Source of the DNA: CAVPDE01 sp963707125
GTDB taxonomy: Bacteria; Desulfobacterota; DSM-4660; Desulfatiglandales; HGW-15
NCBI GenBank assembly: GCA_963707125.1
Contig: CAVPOU010000024.1
Coordinates: 186,001-250,000, forward strand
Reading direction: 5' to 3'
DNA length: 64,000 nucleotides
The notes under the pieces: generated by a model
Database searches by the model: none
What the model saw: the letters and a program-made list of their open reading frames with translations, nothing else
What the model was told of the DNA's origin: nothing
Program-made: the position numbers and the translations under genes
Part shown: positions 8,409 through 15,724 of the stretch, piece by piece
Layout: every line of letters begins with the position of its first letter
How positions within the stretch are numbered: position 1 is the first letter of the stretch

Positions 8409-8978
8409 TCACGATTCCAACTGATCTCTGCCTGCCAGCCTGTCCAAGATGATGGCCGCTGCTGACCTCACAGAGAGATGATTGTAATCCGTATAGCCTT
8501 CTACGGGATCCAGCAGGTAATCGGCCTGATCGAACACCTCGTCCACAAGACCCCATGCTGTCCCGAAGAGAAGAAGGATCGCTTTGTCCGCTCTGAGCAT
8601 GGCCTTTGCTTGTGCGTAGGTCAGGCTAGGCGCCTTCTTCTTTGCTGCATCCGTCACAATGAGAACAGGTTTCTCTGCTTCCCGGGTCGTTATCTCCTCA
8701 ACACACGCCTCAAGAGAAGGCGACACGCTCATCAACTCCAGCGCTTCTTTCCTGGTCCGGTTATACTCTGCGCCGTATCCCACGGTCCAGTGTCTCAGAA
8801 CCCGCCCGGCAAGCTCCTGTTGATCCTTCAGGGGTGTGATCACAAAAAAAGTCTTGACCCCGTACGTCTTGGCCAGCCTCGAGCAATCATGAAGATCAAA
8901 CGTGGTGATGGCCGAAGCAATCCTTTCGTGGTTCTTGTTGTAAACGGGGTAATGAAGTAACCCCACATGAAGCCGCAT
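8409..8978 (-). CDS. SPOUT-family RNA methyltransferase (DUF between trmD and rplS)
   Basis: This 189-residue protein has features of a SAM-dependent SPOUT methylase: HVGLLHYPVYNK at the N terminus, KTFFVITPLKDQ, and a C-terminal knot-like region around ILLLFGTAWGL followed by DYLLDPVEGYTDYNHLSVRSA. It resembles the family annotated as Methyltrn_RNA_4, often found between trmD and rplS in deltaproteobacteria and thermophiles. The RNA target is unknown; a tRNA or rRNA base is inferred from operon context. Confidence 0.82.
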   Translation of the reverse strand: MRLHVGLLHYPVYNKNHERIASAITTFDLHDCSRLAKTYGVKTFFVITPLKDQQELAGRVLRHWTVGYGAEYNRTRKEALELMSVSPSLEACVEEITTREAEKPVLIVTDAAKKKAPSLTYAQAKAMLRADKAILLLFGTAWGLVDEVFDQADYLLDPVEGYTDYNHLSVRSAAAIILDRLAGRDQLES

Positions 8979-9028
8979 AGAATAGCTGACTCTCTCTCCC
9001 CTAATGCCGGCCCTTGGCCGCAGCTAGA

Positions 9029-9336
9029 TCATTGATCATTGAACATTGCTCATTGACCATTGATCATCGGAAAACCAAAACGCCAATCTTGATGCTTTCG
9101 CAAAAAGTCAGAAAACGCTTTTTCCCGTCATTCCGGCGAATCCCGGACCTGCCCGCCGTACAAGACTCTGGCAGGCGGGTCGGGGTCCGGGACAGGCGCC
9201 GGACTCCAGTGTTTTAACTCGTTACGAATTCTCTGGACCCCGTTTTTCAACGGGGTGACGACTTTTTACGAGATCATCAACCTTAAAAGCGAAGTCTTCA
9301 ATGTCCAATGATCAATGTTAAAGGATCAATGCGTAA
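9029..9336. repeat. Nested hairpin repeat, CATTGATCATTG family
   Basis: The outer arms are word tandems: variants of CATTGATCATTGAAC at 9033-9066 and their complement at 9297-9338. Inside is a second inverted repeat with ends GCAAAAAGTC (9101-9110) and GACTTTTTAC (9260-9269). The element fills the space between trmD and the SPOUT methylase gene and seems to interrupt an otherwise tight operon. No ORF with plausible coding character is inside. Confidence 0.7.
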
Positions 9337-9339
9337 TGG

Positions 9340-10077
9340 CTACTTCTCCGTCCTTTGTCTCAGCTTGGCGAGGATGCGCTTGTCTTCCTCGGTCAGCTTC
9401 GCCTTCTCCAGAAGATCCGGCCTTTTTTCAAGGGTTCGTTTCAGGGACTCCGTCCTTCTCCACACCCGGATTTTCTCATGATCTCCGGAGAGCAGGACAG
9501 CGGGCACTTCCCGGTTTTTGAACACCCTCGGCCTCGTGTACTGAGGGTACTCCAGGAGCCCCTCCTCAAAAGAATCCTCCTGCGCGGACCTTTCGCCTCC
9601 CAGCACCCCTGGAACCAAGCGGCTCACCGTGTCCATCACGACCATGGCGGCCATCTCTCCTCCGCTCAGAACATAGTCGCCGATGGAGAGTTCCAGGTCA
9701 ATGCTGCTCGTCCGGATTCTCTCGTCCACGCCCTCGTAACGCCCGCAAATGAGGATGATTTGCTCCGTGCGGGACAGCTCCCAGGCCAGGGGCTGATCAA
9801 ACGTCCTCCCCTGGGGGGTGAGGAGAAGCACCAAGGATCGGTCCTTTATTCTATCGATCGATTCCAGAGCCCTTGAGATGGGCCCTGGTTTCATCACCAT
9901 GCCCTCGCCGCCTCCAAAGGGTCTGTCATCGGTGACCAGGTGGCGCCCCCTGGCAAAGGAACGGATGTTGACCATGCGAATGTCGACCAGGCCGGCCTTC
10001 ACCGCACGGCCCAGGATCGTCTCTTTCAAAAAAGATGAAAACAGCTCAGGAAAAAGAGTGAGAACATCAAACCGCAT
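9340..10077 (-). CDS. trmD: tRNA (guanine37-N1)-methyltransferase
   Basis: TrmD makes m1G37 next to the anticodon and prevents frameshifting. The 245-residue protein carries MRFDVLTLFPELFSSFL, the GDRPFGGGEGMVMKPGP-type segment (DDRPFGGGEGM), the trefoil-knot SAM site with ICGRYEGVDERI and ELSIGDYVLSGGEMAA, and the C-terminal YPQYTRP. It overlaps rimM by 11 nt. The last residues adjoin the nested repeat at 9029-9336. Confidence 0.98.
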   Translation of the reverse strand: MRFDVLTLFPELFSSFLKETILGRAVKAGLVDIRMVNIRSFARGRHLVTDDRPFGGGEGMVMKPGPISRALESIDRIKDRSLVLLLTPQGRTFDQPLAWELSRTEQIILICGRYEGVDERIRTSSIDLELSIGDYVLSGGEMAAMVVMDTVSRLVPGVLGGERSAQEDSFEEGLLEYPQYTRPRVFKNREVPAVLLSGDHEKIRVWRRTESLKRTLEKRPDLLEKAKLTEEDKRILAKLRQRTEK

Positions 10078-10600
10078 TCAGATCAAGAAGCCCTTCCATT
10101 TCAGAAATGATCATTTTCCCGTTTTCTAGATCGATCGTTTTCACCACCTCATGGATGGCCGGGATGAGAACCTCCTCTTTTCCTTCCTGGACCACATAAA
10201 TGTCGTTGCCGGCCGTTGGTAGAATGTCTTTCACCGTGCCCAGGTAGCGGCCCGTCTCCAGATAAACTCTGAGGCCGATGAGCTCGTGCCAGAAATACTC
10301 ATCCTTCTGGCGGCTCACCGCTTCTTTTCTGATGAAGATTTCCGCGCCTCGAAAGGTCTCTATTTGATCTCGGGAACTCAAGCCCTCCAGTCGAATCAGT
10401 GAACCCCCCTTGTGGGGTAGGGCAGAAAGGATCTCGTACTCGGAGATTTTTTCAGGGCTCTTCCGGAGATAAACCCTGCCCGCCGTGAGCAGGGTATCCT
10501 CTGAATGGGCATAGGATTGGATCTTCAGAAGGCCGCTCACCCCGTGCGGCCCGATGACCCTTCCGATCAGAAGCAGAGCTTCGGGAAAGACCTTGCTCAA
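10067..10600 (-). CDS. rimM: Ribosome maturation factor RimM
   Basis: RimM binds S19 and helps assemble the 30S head. The 177-residue product has the N-terminal beta-barrel (LLIGRVIGPHGVSGLLKIQSY) and the C-terminal PRC-barrel (YFWHELIGLRVYLETGRYLG, then EVLIPAIHEVVKTIDLENGK). It starts 3 bp after khpA stops and overlaps trmD, so the genes are translationally coupled. Confidence 0.97.
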   Translation of the reverse strand: MSKVFPEALLLIGRVIGPHGVSGLLKIQSYAHSEDTLLTAGRVYLRKSPEKISEYEILSALPHKGGSLIRLEGLSSRDQIETFRGAEIFIRKEAVSRQKDEYFWHELIGLRVYLETGRYLGTVKDILPTAGNDIYVVQEGKEEVLIPAIHEVVKTIDLENGKMIISEMEGLLDLNAV

Positions 10601-10602
10601 CC

Positions 10603-10839
10603 TTACTCGATGATCTCCAGAACCGATCTCTTGTTGATCTTCGTGGAGGAAGCGCTGAGAATCGTCCTCATGGCCCGGGCCGTCCTGCCTTGCTTTCCGA
10701 TCACTTTTCCCAGATCTTCCTTGGCCACTTTCAGCTCGATCACAGAGGTCTGCTCCCCCTCTATCTCCGTCACGACCACTTCTTCCGGCTTGTCAACCAA
10801 CGCTTTGGCGATGTACGTGATCAGCTCCTTCATCTCCAT
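10603..10839 (-). CDS. khpA: KH-domain RNA-binding protein KhpA
   Basis: The 78-residue protein is a single KH domain with the GxxG loop in LGKVIGKQGRTARAM. The start at 10839 is chosen because GGAGGGGGG lies just upstream; a longer frame to 10866 would bury that site. KhpA proteins bind RNA, often together with KhpB, and in other bacteria affect cell division and sRNA-mRNA pairing. The position between rpsP and rimM is conserved. Confidence 0.94.
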   Translation of the reverse strand: MEMKELITYIAKALVDKPEEVVVTEIEGEQTSVIELKVAKEDLGKVIGKQGRTARAMRTILSASSTKINKRSVLEIIE

Positions 10840-10885
10840 ACCCCCCCTCCTTCCAGAGTGGAACAAGTCCGTTCGATGTGATGTC

Positions 10886-11143
10886 TTAGCCTTTGGAACT
10901 CTTAAGCAACCCTTCCTTTTTCAAAATAGATCTCGCTGATTCCGAAAGCGTGGCTCCTTTCTCCAGCCAGCGACTCACCTTTTCCTTGTGAAGCGTGATG
11001 AGAGCCGGATTCTTTGTCGGGTCATAGGACCCCAGTATTTCAAGGAACTTTCCATCACGTGGTGCTTCCGAGTTTGCTGCAACCAAACGATAGTAAGGCT
11101 TCTTCTTAGCCCCCAACCTGGTCAGTCTAATCCTTACAGCCAT
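10886..11143 (-). CDS. rpsP: 30S ribosomal protein S16
   Basis: The product (85 residues from the conserved MAVRIRLTRLG start) has AKKKPYYRLVAANSEAPRDG and LGSYDP, standard for S16. A frame extension of four residues upstream (MVKG) is unlikely. The gene follows ffh in the usual order, but a 165-bp mobile hairpin element now separates the two; rpsP keeps a purine-rich leader (GGGGGTGG) between element and start. Confidence 0.97.
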   Translation of the reverse strand: MAVRIRLTRLGAKKKPYYRLVAANSEAPRDGKFLEILGSYDPTKNPALITLHKEKVSRWLEKGATLSESARSILKKEGLLKSSKG

Positions 11144-11174
11144 TCCTTTTACCACCCCCTTTTCCTTTCAAAGT

Positions 11175-11339
11175 ATAACTGCTCAGGTGTTTAGGCTGAA
11201 GGCTGAAGACTGAAGGGCAATAATGATCATCCATGACACAATCACCTGCCAACGTATCCAAACGATCTTGGCTTTGTGTGATCGCGCATGTCTTTTCCTT
11301 CAGTCTATCTACCTTCAGTCTATCTGCCTGAGTAGTTAC
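11175..11339 (-). mobile_element. 4HB-type hairpin element, 165-bp deletion form (copy A)
   Basis: The ends are inverted (TAACTGCTCAGG and CCTGAGTAGTTAC), with inner arms built of GGCTGAAGG-like words. Read on the minus strand the interior begins ATGCGCGATCACACAAAG, encoding MRDHTK, the conserved start of the four-helix-bundle gene, then soon reaches a stop. Flanking 8-mers TTCAAAGT and GTCAAAGT agree at 7 of 8 positions, which I interpret as a target duplication. It is inserted between ffh and rpsP. Confidence 0.75.
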
Positions 11340-11354
11340 GTCAAAGTGCAGAAT

Positions 11355-12680
11355 TTAGTGAAAGATGGACGGCATACCTTGCAAACCTTTTCTGGTCAGA
11401 TTTTCCATCATTTTCTTTGTCTGAGCGAAGTTCTTCAAAAGCCGGTTGACATCCTGAATAGTCGTTCCACTCCCGAGAGCTATTCGCCTTCTTCGACTGC
11501 CGTTGACGCTCTTGTAGTTCCCTCTCTCCTCCTTGGTCATAGAATTGATGATGGCCTCGACCCTGACCAGCTCCTTTTCATCAGGCTTCATGTTCTTGAG
11601 CTGTTTGAGCTGTCCCATGCCGGGAATCATGCTCATGATCTGCTCCAGAGAACCGAGCTTTTTCAACTGCCTGAGCTGAGACAAGAAGTCCTCAAGGTCG
11701 AACTCCCTTTTCCTGAGTTTCTTTGCGAGCTTCAGGGCCTCTTTTTCATCGAACTCCTCCTGGGCTTTCTCGATGAGGGAAAGCATATCCCCCATGCCGA
11801 GAATCCGGGAGGCCAGCCTGTCCGGGAAGAAAGGCTCCAGCGCGTCCAGCTTCTCTCCCACCCCTATAAACTTGATGGGTTTATCCGTAACCGCCTTGAC
11901 GGAAAGAGCGGCACCTCCTCTCGCATCGCCCTCCATCTTGGTCAGGATAACCCCTGAAATGTCCAAGAGGTCGTTGAAGTGCTTGGCCACATTCACCGCA
12001 TCCTGGCCGGTCATCGCGTCAGCCACCAGGAGGATCTCTGTGGGGCTGACCCTCTCCTTGATCCTCACCAGCTCTGCCATGAGCTCGTCGTCGATGTGGA
12101 GGCGGCCTGCCGTATCCATGATAAGAACGTCCGCGCCCACAGAGCCGGCCATGGACAGTGCCTCCTGGCAAGTATCCTCAGGCTTCCGGTTCTTCTCGGT
12201 GTCGTGGACAGGAATTCCCAGTTGGCTGCCCAGTTTTTGCAGCTGTTCAATAGCCGCCGGCCGGTAAATGTCCGCAGGCACGAGATAGGGATTCCTGCCC
12301 TTTTTCCTGAGGTGGAGCGCCAGCTTGCCGGCTGTTGTCGTTTTCCCTGACCCCTGAAGCCCCACAAGCATCAAGATGAAGGGCGGCCGGCCTGTGAGGT
12401 TGAGTTCCTGCCTGCTGCCTCCCATGAGCCGGATCAATTCTTCGTAGACGATCTTGATGACCTGTTGCCCCGGGCTGAGGCTGTCCAGGACTTCTTGCCC
12501 CATGGCACTCTGGCGGATATCCTCCACAAATTTCTTGACGACCTTGTAATTTACGTCCGCTTCGAGCAAGGCCATCCGAACTTCTTTGAGAGCCTCCTGG
12601 ATATTTTTTTCTGTTAGCTTACCTTGACCCTTGAGCTTCTTGAAGGTTTTGCTAAGCTTCTCCGATAGACTCTCAAACAT
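11355..12680 (-). CDS. ffh: Signal recognition particle protein Ffh (SRP54)
   Basis: Ffh binds signal sequences and 4.5S RNA and targets nascent membrane proteins to FtsY. The 441-residue product has the N domain, the GTPase G domain (P-loop GLQGSGKTTTAGKLA, then DTAGR, TKMEGDARGGAAL, GVGEKLDALEPF) and a Met-rich M domain with IMSMIPGMGQ and SRRRRIALGSG. It opens the ffh-rpsP-khpA-rimM-trmD operon. A sigma-70 promoter lies 37 bp upstream. Confidence 0.98.
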   Translation of the reverse strand: MFESLSEKLSKTFKKLKGQGKLTEKNIQEALKEVRMALLEADVNYKVVKKFVEDIRQSAMGQEVLDSLSPGQQVIKIVYEELIRLMGGSRQELNLTGRPPFILMLVGLQGSGKTTTAGKLALHLRKKGRNPYLVPADIYRPAAIEQLQKLGSQLGIPVHDTEKNRKPEDTCQEALSMAGSVGADVLIMDTAGRLHIDDELMAELVRIKERVSPTEILLVADAMTGQDAVNVAKHFNDLLDISGVILTKMEGDARGGAALSVKAVTDKPIKFIGVGEKLDALEPFFPDRLASRILGMGDMLSLIEKAQEEFDEKEALKLAKKLRKREFDLEDFLSQLRQLKKLGSLEQIMSMIPGMGQLKQLKNMKPDEKELVRVEAIINSMTKEERGNYKSVNGSRRRRIALGSGTTIQDVNRLLKNFAQTKKMMENLTRKGLQGMPSIFH

Positions 12681-12716
12681 GACAAAAAGGCCTGTTCTTC
12701 TAAGTCGAAACGAACA

Positions 12717-12745
12717 AAATAATCGCTTTTACCGTTCTGTGTCAA
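12717..12745 (-). promoter_or_regulatory. Sigma-70 promoter of the ffh operon
   Basis: On the minus strand TTGACA (12745-12740) is followed after 17 nt by TTATTT (12722-12717); TATTTT one base later is an equally good -10. It sits about 40-65 bp upstream of the ffh ATG. Confidence 0.65.
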
Positions 12746-12914
12746 GAAAAATGAGGCTCGCCCTGTGAGCAGGGGATAATGGTCAGATTTGGTTTAATTC
12801 TATCACAGGTTGAAGACCATTTCTAAAGACTTTTTTCAAGCCCGCCCATCAATTTTCAGGTTGCCCTGAAAGCGCATCCCCTTTACTATGACCTCCACGG
12901 GGAGAACGACACGA

Positions 12915-13070
12915 GAGGCTGTCCGACAAATACTTCCCCCTCTCCTCGTGGGAGGGGATGAAGGGGAGGGGGAAACACCCCCACCCTTACCCCTGGTCGC
13001 CTTCGGCGCCGCCAGAGGCGGGTAAACCTCCCCCATCAAGGGGGAGGGATTCATGAGGTTATCGGACAGG
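12915..13070. repeat. GC-rich hairpin element with GAGGCTGTCCGA ends
   Basis: The element begins GAGGCTGTCCGACAA (12915-12929) and ends with a degraded complement containing TCGGACAGG (13062-13070). Inside are stacked G/C palindromes built on GGGAGGGGA and on CGCCTTCGGCG. The same type lies in frame inside rlmD at 39801-39883 with better conserved ends, and a related core is at 61046-61081. Together with 12750-12914, which shows nothing coding, it makes up the gap between ffh and the next gene. Confidence 0.65.
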
Positions 13071-13093
13071 TTTATGAAAGGACTTCGGATTCT

Positions 13094-13846
13094 TTGAGCC
13101 TGACTTTTCAGAGTGACGACGCTGTTATTCAGCCCAGGAAAGGGAAAAACGACCCAACTCTTGGGCCTGATGTCCTCATGGTCGTCATTTCTCAAGACCT
13201 GGAACGGCTTTCGAAACTCAAACCGATGGATCGCTTTGATCTCGGCTTTTTCAGAATTTTCCGCTCGAAAGATCAGACCCGTGGCTCCTTCGCCCTTACT
13301 GGCCCATTCCTGGGCGCTCCCCAGGCTGTCATGGTTATGGAGAAAATCATTGCCCTCGGCGCAAAACGGATCTGCGTGTTCGGATGGTGCGGCTCGCTTC
13401 AGCCGGATCTTAAAATCGGAGACATCGTGATTCCTCTCCATTCCATTGCCGAGGAGGGGACTTCCCGGCACTACCCTATCGGAAACAGCAAGCCGGGGAC
13501 AGACCAGGGGCTCAACCGAATTCTGGAAAGAGCCCTTGAGCAGGAAGGCCTTCCCTATCGGAAAGGCACGGTCTGGACAACCGACGCGCCTTATCAGGAA
13601 ACCGCTTCAAAAGTGAAAACCTACCGGAGAAAAGAGGTGCTGGCTGTTGAAATGGAAATGTCCGCCCTCATGACTGTGGCAATCTACCGTTCCGTAAAGC
13701 TATCGGGCCTTCTGGTTGTTTCCGACGAGCTCTTTGATCTCAAGTGGCACAAAGGGTTCTCAAGCCCTCTTTTCAAAAAGCGATGCGAGCAGGCAGGGAA
13801 CCTCCTCGTGAGATTGTTCGAGAATGGTAACTACTCAGGTAGATAG
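13094..13846 (+). CDS. Nucleoside phosphorylase family protein
   Basis: The 250-residue protein is a member of the PNP/UDP phosphorylase superfamily: GPFLGAPQAVMVMEKIIALG, FGWCGSLQPDLKIGDIVIP, then EVLAVEMEMSALMTVA (the ribose/phosphate-site Glu-Met-Glu) and VVSDELFD. This arrangement is closest to uridine phosphorylase-like proteins; the base specificity is not readable. The start is TTG at 13094 with AAAGGA 12 nt upstream, weak support. The last residues (GNYSGR) and the stop codon are supplied by the end of the mobile element that begins at 13827, so the original C terminus has been replaced. Confidence 0.82.
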   Translation: MSLTFQSDDAVIQPRKGKNDPTLGPDVLMVVISQDLERLSKLKPMDRFDLGFFRIFRSKDQTRGSFALTGPFLGAPQAVMVMEKIIALGAKRICVFGWCGSLQPDLKIGDIVIPLHSIAEEGTSRHYPIGNSKPGTDQGLNRILERALEQEGLPYRKGTVWTTDAPYQETASKVKTYRRKEVLAVEMEMSALMTVAIYRSVKLSGLLVVSDELFDLKWHKGFSSPLFKKRCEQAGNLLVRLFENGNYSGR

Positions 13847-13887
13847 ACTGAAGGCTGAAGGCTTTTAGGGACAAATCAAGCGTGATC

Positions 13888-14052
13888 GTAACTGCTCAGG
13901 TGTTTAGGCTGAAGGCTGAAGACTGAAGGGCAATGATGATCATCCATGACACAATCACCTGCCAACGTATCCAAACGATCTTGGCTTTGTGTGATCGCGC
14001 ATGTCTTTTCCTTCAGTCTGTCTACCTTCAGTCTATCTACCTGAGTAATTAC
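13888..14052 (-). mobile_element. Nested 165-bp element inside copy B
   Basis: This segment is nearly identical to copy A (11175-11339) and has the same length as copies A and D, with ends GTAACTGCTCAGG and CCTGAGTAATTAC. It interrupts the four-helix-bundle gene of the outer element and about 70 codons of that gene are missing at the junction, so insertion was accompanied by a deletion or later recombination. Confidence 0.72.
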
Positions 14053-14226
14053 CTCAGATTTCTCAATATAGCCTTCGGGTCATTGAGGGAACTGCATTAT
14101 CAACTAAATTTGTCGAAGCGTTTGGGCTTCTTGCCCAACGAGGATTCATCTCTGATTGAACCAAAGGTCGTAGAAACCGAAAAGGTCTTGAATGGCTTGA
14201 TTCGTGCCTTGCGAGATGTTTTATAG
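14053..14226 (+). pseudogene. C-terminal remnant of four-helix-bundle protein gene
   Basis: The frame reads LRFLNIAFGSLRELHYQLNL and later VVETEKVLNGLIRALRDVL before TAG. It aligns with the C-terminal half of the intact gene at 41527-41880 (LRFLEIAFSSARELHYQFGL and VVETEKVLSALIRSMRD). The N-terminal part is lost to the nested element. Confidence 0.8.
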
Positions 14227-14269
14227 ACTTCAGCCTTCAGCCTAAACACCTGAGCAGTTACAAACAGTC

Positions 14270-14992
14270 ATGAAACTAGAGCAACAACTGATCCCCGAAT
14301 TGTTCAATGAGCAAGACCTCATGGTCTTTGACAGAGAGATACGGGAATTTCTGAAAGAACCTTCGGGACTACAGTATGTGGTGGAGCCAAGGATCACGGC
14401 TGTGGAAGTGATGATGATTTATGAAAAGGGGTCTCTCAGGTCAGCTTCAACTCAAACAGGGCCGGTGACCACAAGCTTCAAGACCATCCTCACCGTCCCA
14501 CTGACCTTTGTCCCCTTGAGAAAAGAGAGGTCTGTTCCGGATTACCTTGAGATCAGGTCCGATGTTTACATGGAGGCAGAGGCTTTTGCGTGCCTGAACC
14601 AGGAGAGGGCGAAGAAGAATCTGCCGTCCTTTTCCGATCCGAGGGCTGCCGTGGAAGATTCTCTGTTGCAGACAGACCCCAGGATATCGGCGAAAAGACC
14701 CTTGAATTACTTTTGCTCCGGCACTGGAAAAAGCGCTGACCTTCAAGCGGCAACTCACTACGAGCTCATGGTTTCCCTGCAGGAGCTCGGTCTCAGGGTC
14801 AACCGGCCCCACATCAAAACGGCCGGCGGAATCCATGAAGTCATTGACCACTGCCTGCGCCTGAGAGCGGAAAAAGGAAATTTCCCCTATCCGGTGGAAG
14901 GCGCTCTGATCAGGATTAATTCTCTTGATCTTCAGGCAAGGCTGGCCCGGGCTTCAGGGGATCGGAGAGGCATGGTCGTCTTCAAGTTCTGA
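14270..14992 (+). CDS. Stand-alone LigA adenylation-domain homologue lacking catalytic residues
   Basis: The 240-residue protein follows the nucleotidyltransferase core of NAD+-dependent DNA ligase from just before motif I to the end of the adenylation domain. Correspondences I see: LigA EPKIDG is EPRITA here (catalytic Lys to Arg, Asp to Thr); TRGDG is TQTGP; LEVRGEV is LEIRSDV; NPRNAAAGSLRQLD is DPRAAVEDSLLQTD; ITAxRPLxFF is ISAKRPLNYF; DGVViKV is EGALIRI. The NMN-binding Ia domain, OB fold, zinc finger, HhH and BRCT domains are all absent. The frame is intact and starts with ATG 8 bp after a mobile element. Ligase activity is not credible; a nucleotide-binding or scaffolding role is possible. 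Confidence 0.7.
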   Translation: MKLEQQLIPELFNEQDLMVFDREIREFLKEPSGLQYVVEPRITAVEVMMIYEKGSLRSASTQTGPVTTSFKTILTVPLTFVPLRKERSVPDYLEIRSDVYMEAEAFACLNQERAKKNLPSFSDPRAAVEDSLLQTDPRISAKRPLNYFCSGTGKSADLQAATHYELMVSLQELGLRVNRPHIKTAGGIHEVIDHCLRLRAEKGNFPYPVEGALIRINSLDLQARLARASGDRRGMVVFKF

Positions 14993-15130
14993 GGACGCTT
15001 GGTCACAGGGAAATTTGCTTGATAGCTTTTGCTGACTGCTTTTCGCTCGTCACTCGTTACTCGTCACTTGCCCTTCGACTTCGCTCAGGGCCGTGAGCCT
15101 GTCGAACGGTCACTGGCATTACTTGAGAGG

Positions 15131-15421
15131 ATGACTATGGAGAACATCAGGGTGAGGCTCATGATTGAAGGGAGAGTCCAGGGCGTGTGGTTCCGTGAAA
15201 GCACCCGACAAGAAGCGGAGCGTTTCGGGGTTCACGGATGGGTCAGGAACAGGCGAGAAGGTACGGTCGAAGTGGTCGCTGAGGGCCCGGAAGAAAACGT
15301 CAGAAAGCTGGTTGCGTGGTGTCATCATGGGCCTCCGGCTGCCCGGGTCGCGCGTGTTCATGAGACCGCAGAGATCTTCCAGGGGGAATTCATCTCCTTT
15401 GATGTTGTCTATTCCTACTGA
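15131..15421 (+). CDS. acyP: Acylphosphatase
   Basis: The 96-residue product hydrolyses acyl phosphates such as carbamoyl or acetyl phosphate. The phosphate loop is GRVQGVWFRESTRQEAE with the catalytic Arg, and the catalytic Asn is in GWVRNRREGTVEVVAEGP. The start at ATG 15131 (or 15137, with GAGAGG 6 nt before) fits the family length of about 90; an upstream frame of 34 residues is translated word-tandem sequence and is rejected. Confidence 0.93.
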   Translation: MTMENIRVRLMIEGRVQGVWFRESTRQEAERFGVHGWVRNRREGTVEVVAEGPEENVRKLVAWCHHGPPAARVARVHETAEIFQGEFISFDVVYSY

Positions 15422-15441
15422 AAATGGTAGGAAGTTGTCTG

Positions 15442-15574
15442 GCAGGTTGCTGAAAAACGCCCATCTACGGCGTTGCCCTCACCCCTTCCGTGTCTAGCAC
15501 GGGACTAGCGACTCTACGGACTCACTCCTCGGGATTTCGGGCGCCTTGTATCTGAGCGTTTTTGAGCAACCTGC
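15442..15574. repeat. Hairpin repeat, GCAGG...GAAAAACGCC family
   Basis: The ends GCAGGTTGCTGAAAAACGC (15442-15460) and GCGTTTTTGAGCAACCTGC (15556-15574) are inverted repeats with two mismatches. A second copy lies at 62375-62533. The region up to 15710 shows no gene. Confidence 0.7.
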
Positions 15575-15724
15575 GGGCAGGGTCTTTTTAGGCATCCTGC
15601 TAGAGCATCATCTGATGAAGGACACTTCGGGTTAAGATAGGATCTTGAGATGGATCAAAAGGTGCAAGGTGCAGGGTGCAGGGTGAAGGGACGAAAACCT
15701 CATGCAAGAATGACAAAGTCCGCG

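Larger units (their letters stand above)
13827..14261 (+). mobile_element. 4HB-type hairpin element, compound copy (copy B)
   Basis: The ends are GTAACTACTCAGG (13827-13839) and CCTGAGCAGTTAC (14249-14261). The left part holds the degenerate start region of a four-helix-bundle gene (AAGCGTGATC, initiation codon lost). A complete 165-bp deletion-form element in the opposite sense then occupies 13888-14052, followed by the last 57 codons of the gene and the right arm. No flanking direct repeat is visible. It provides the stop codon of the upstream phosphorylase gene and ends 8 bp before the next gene. Confidence 0.75.
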
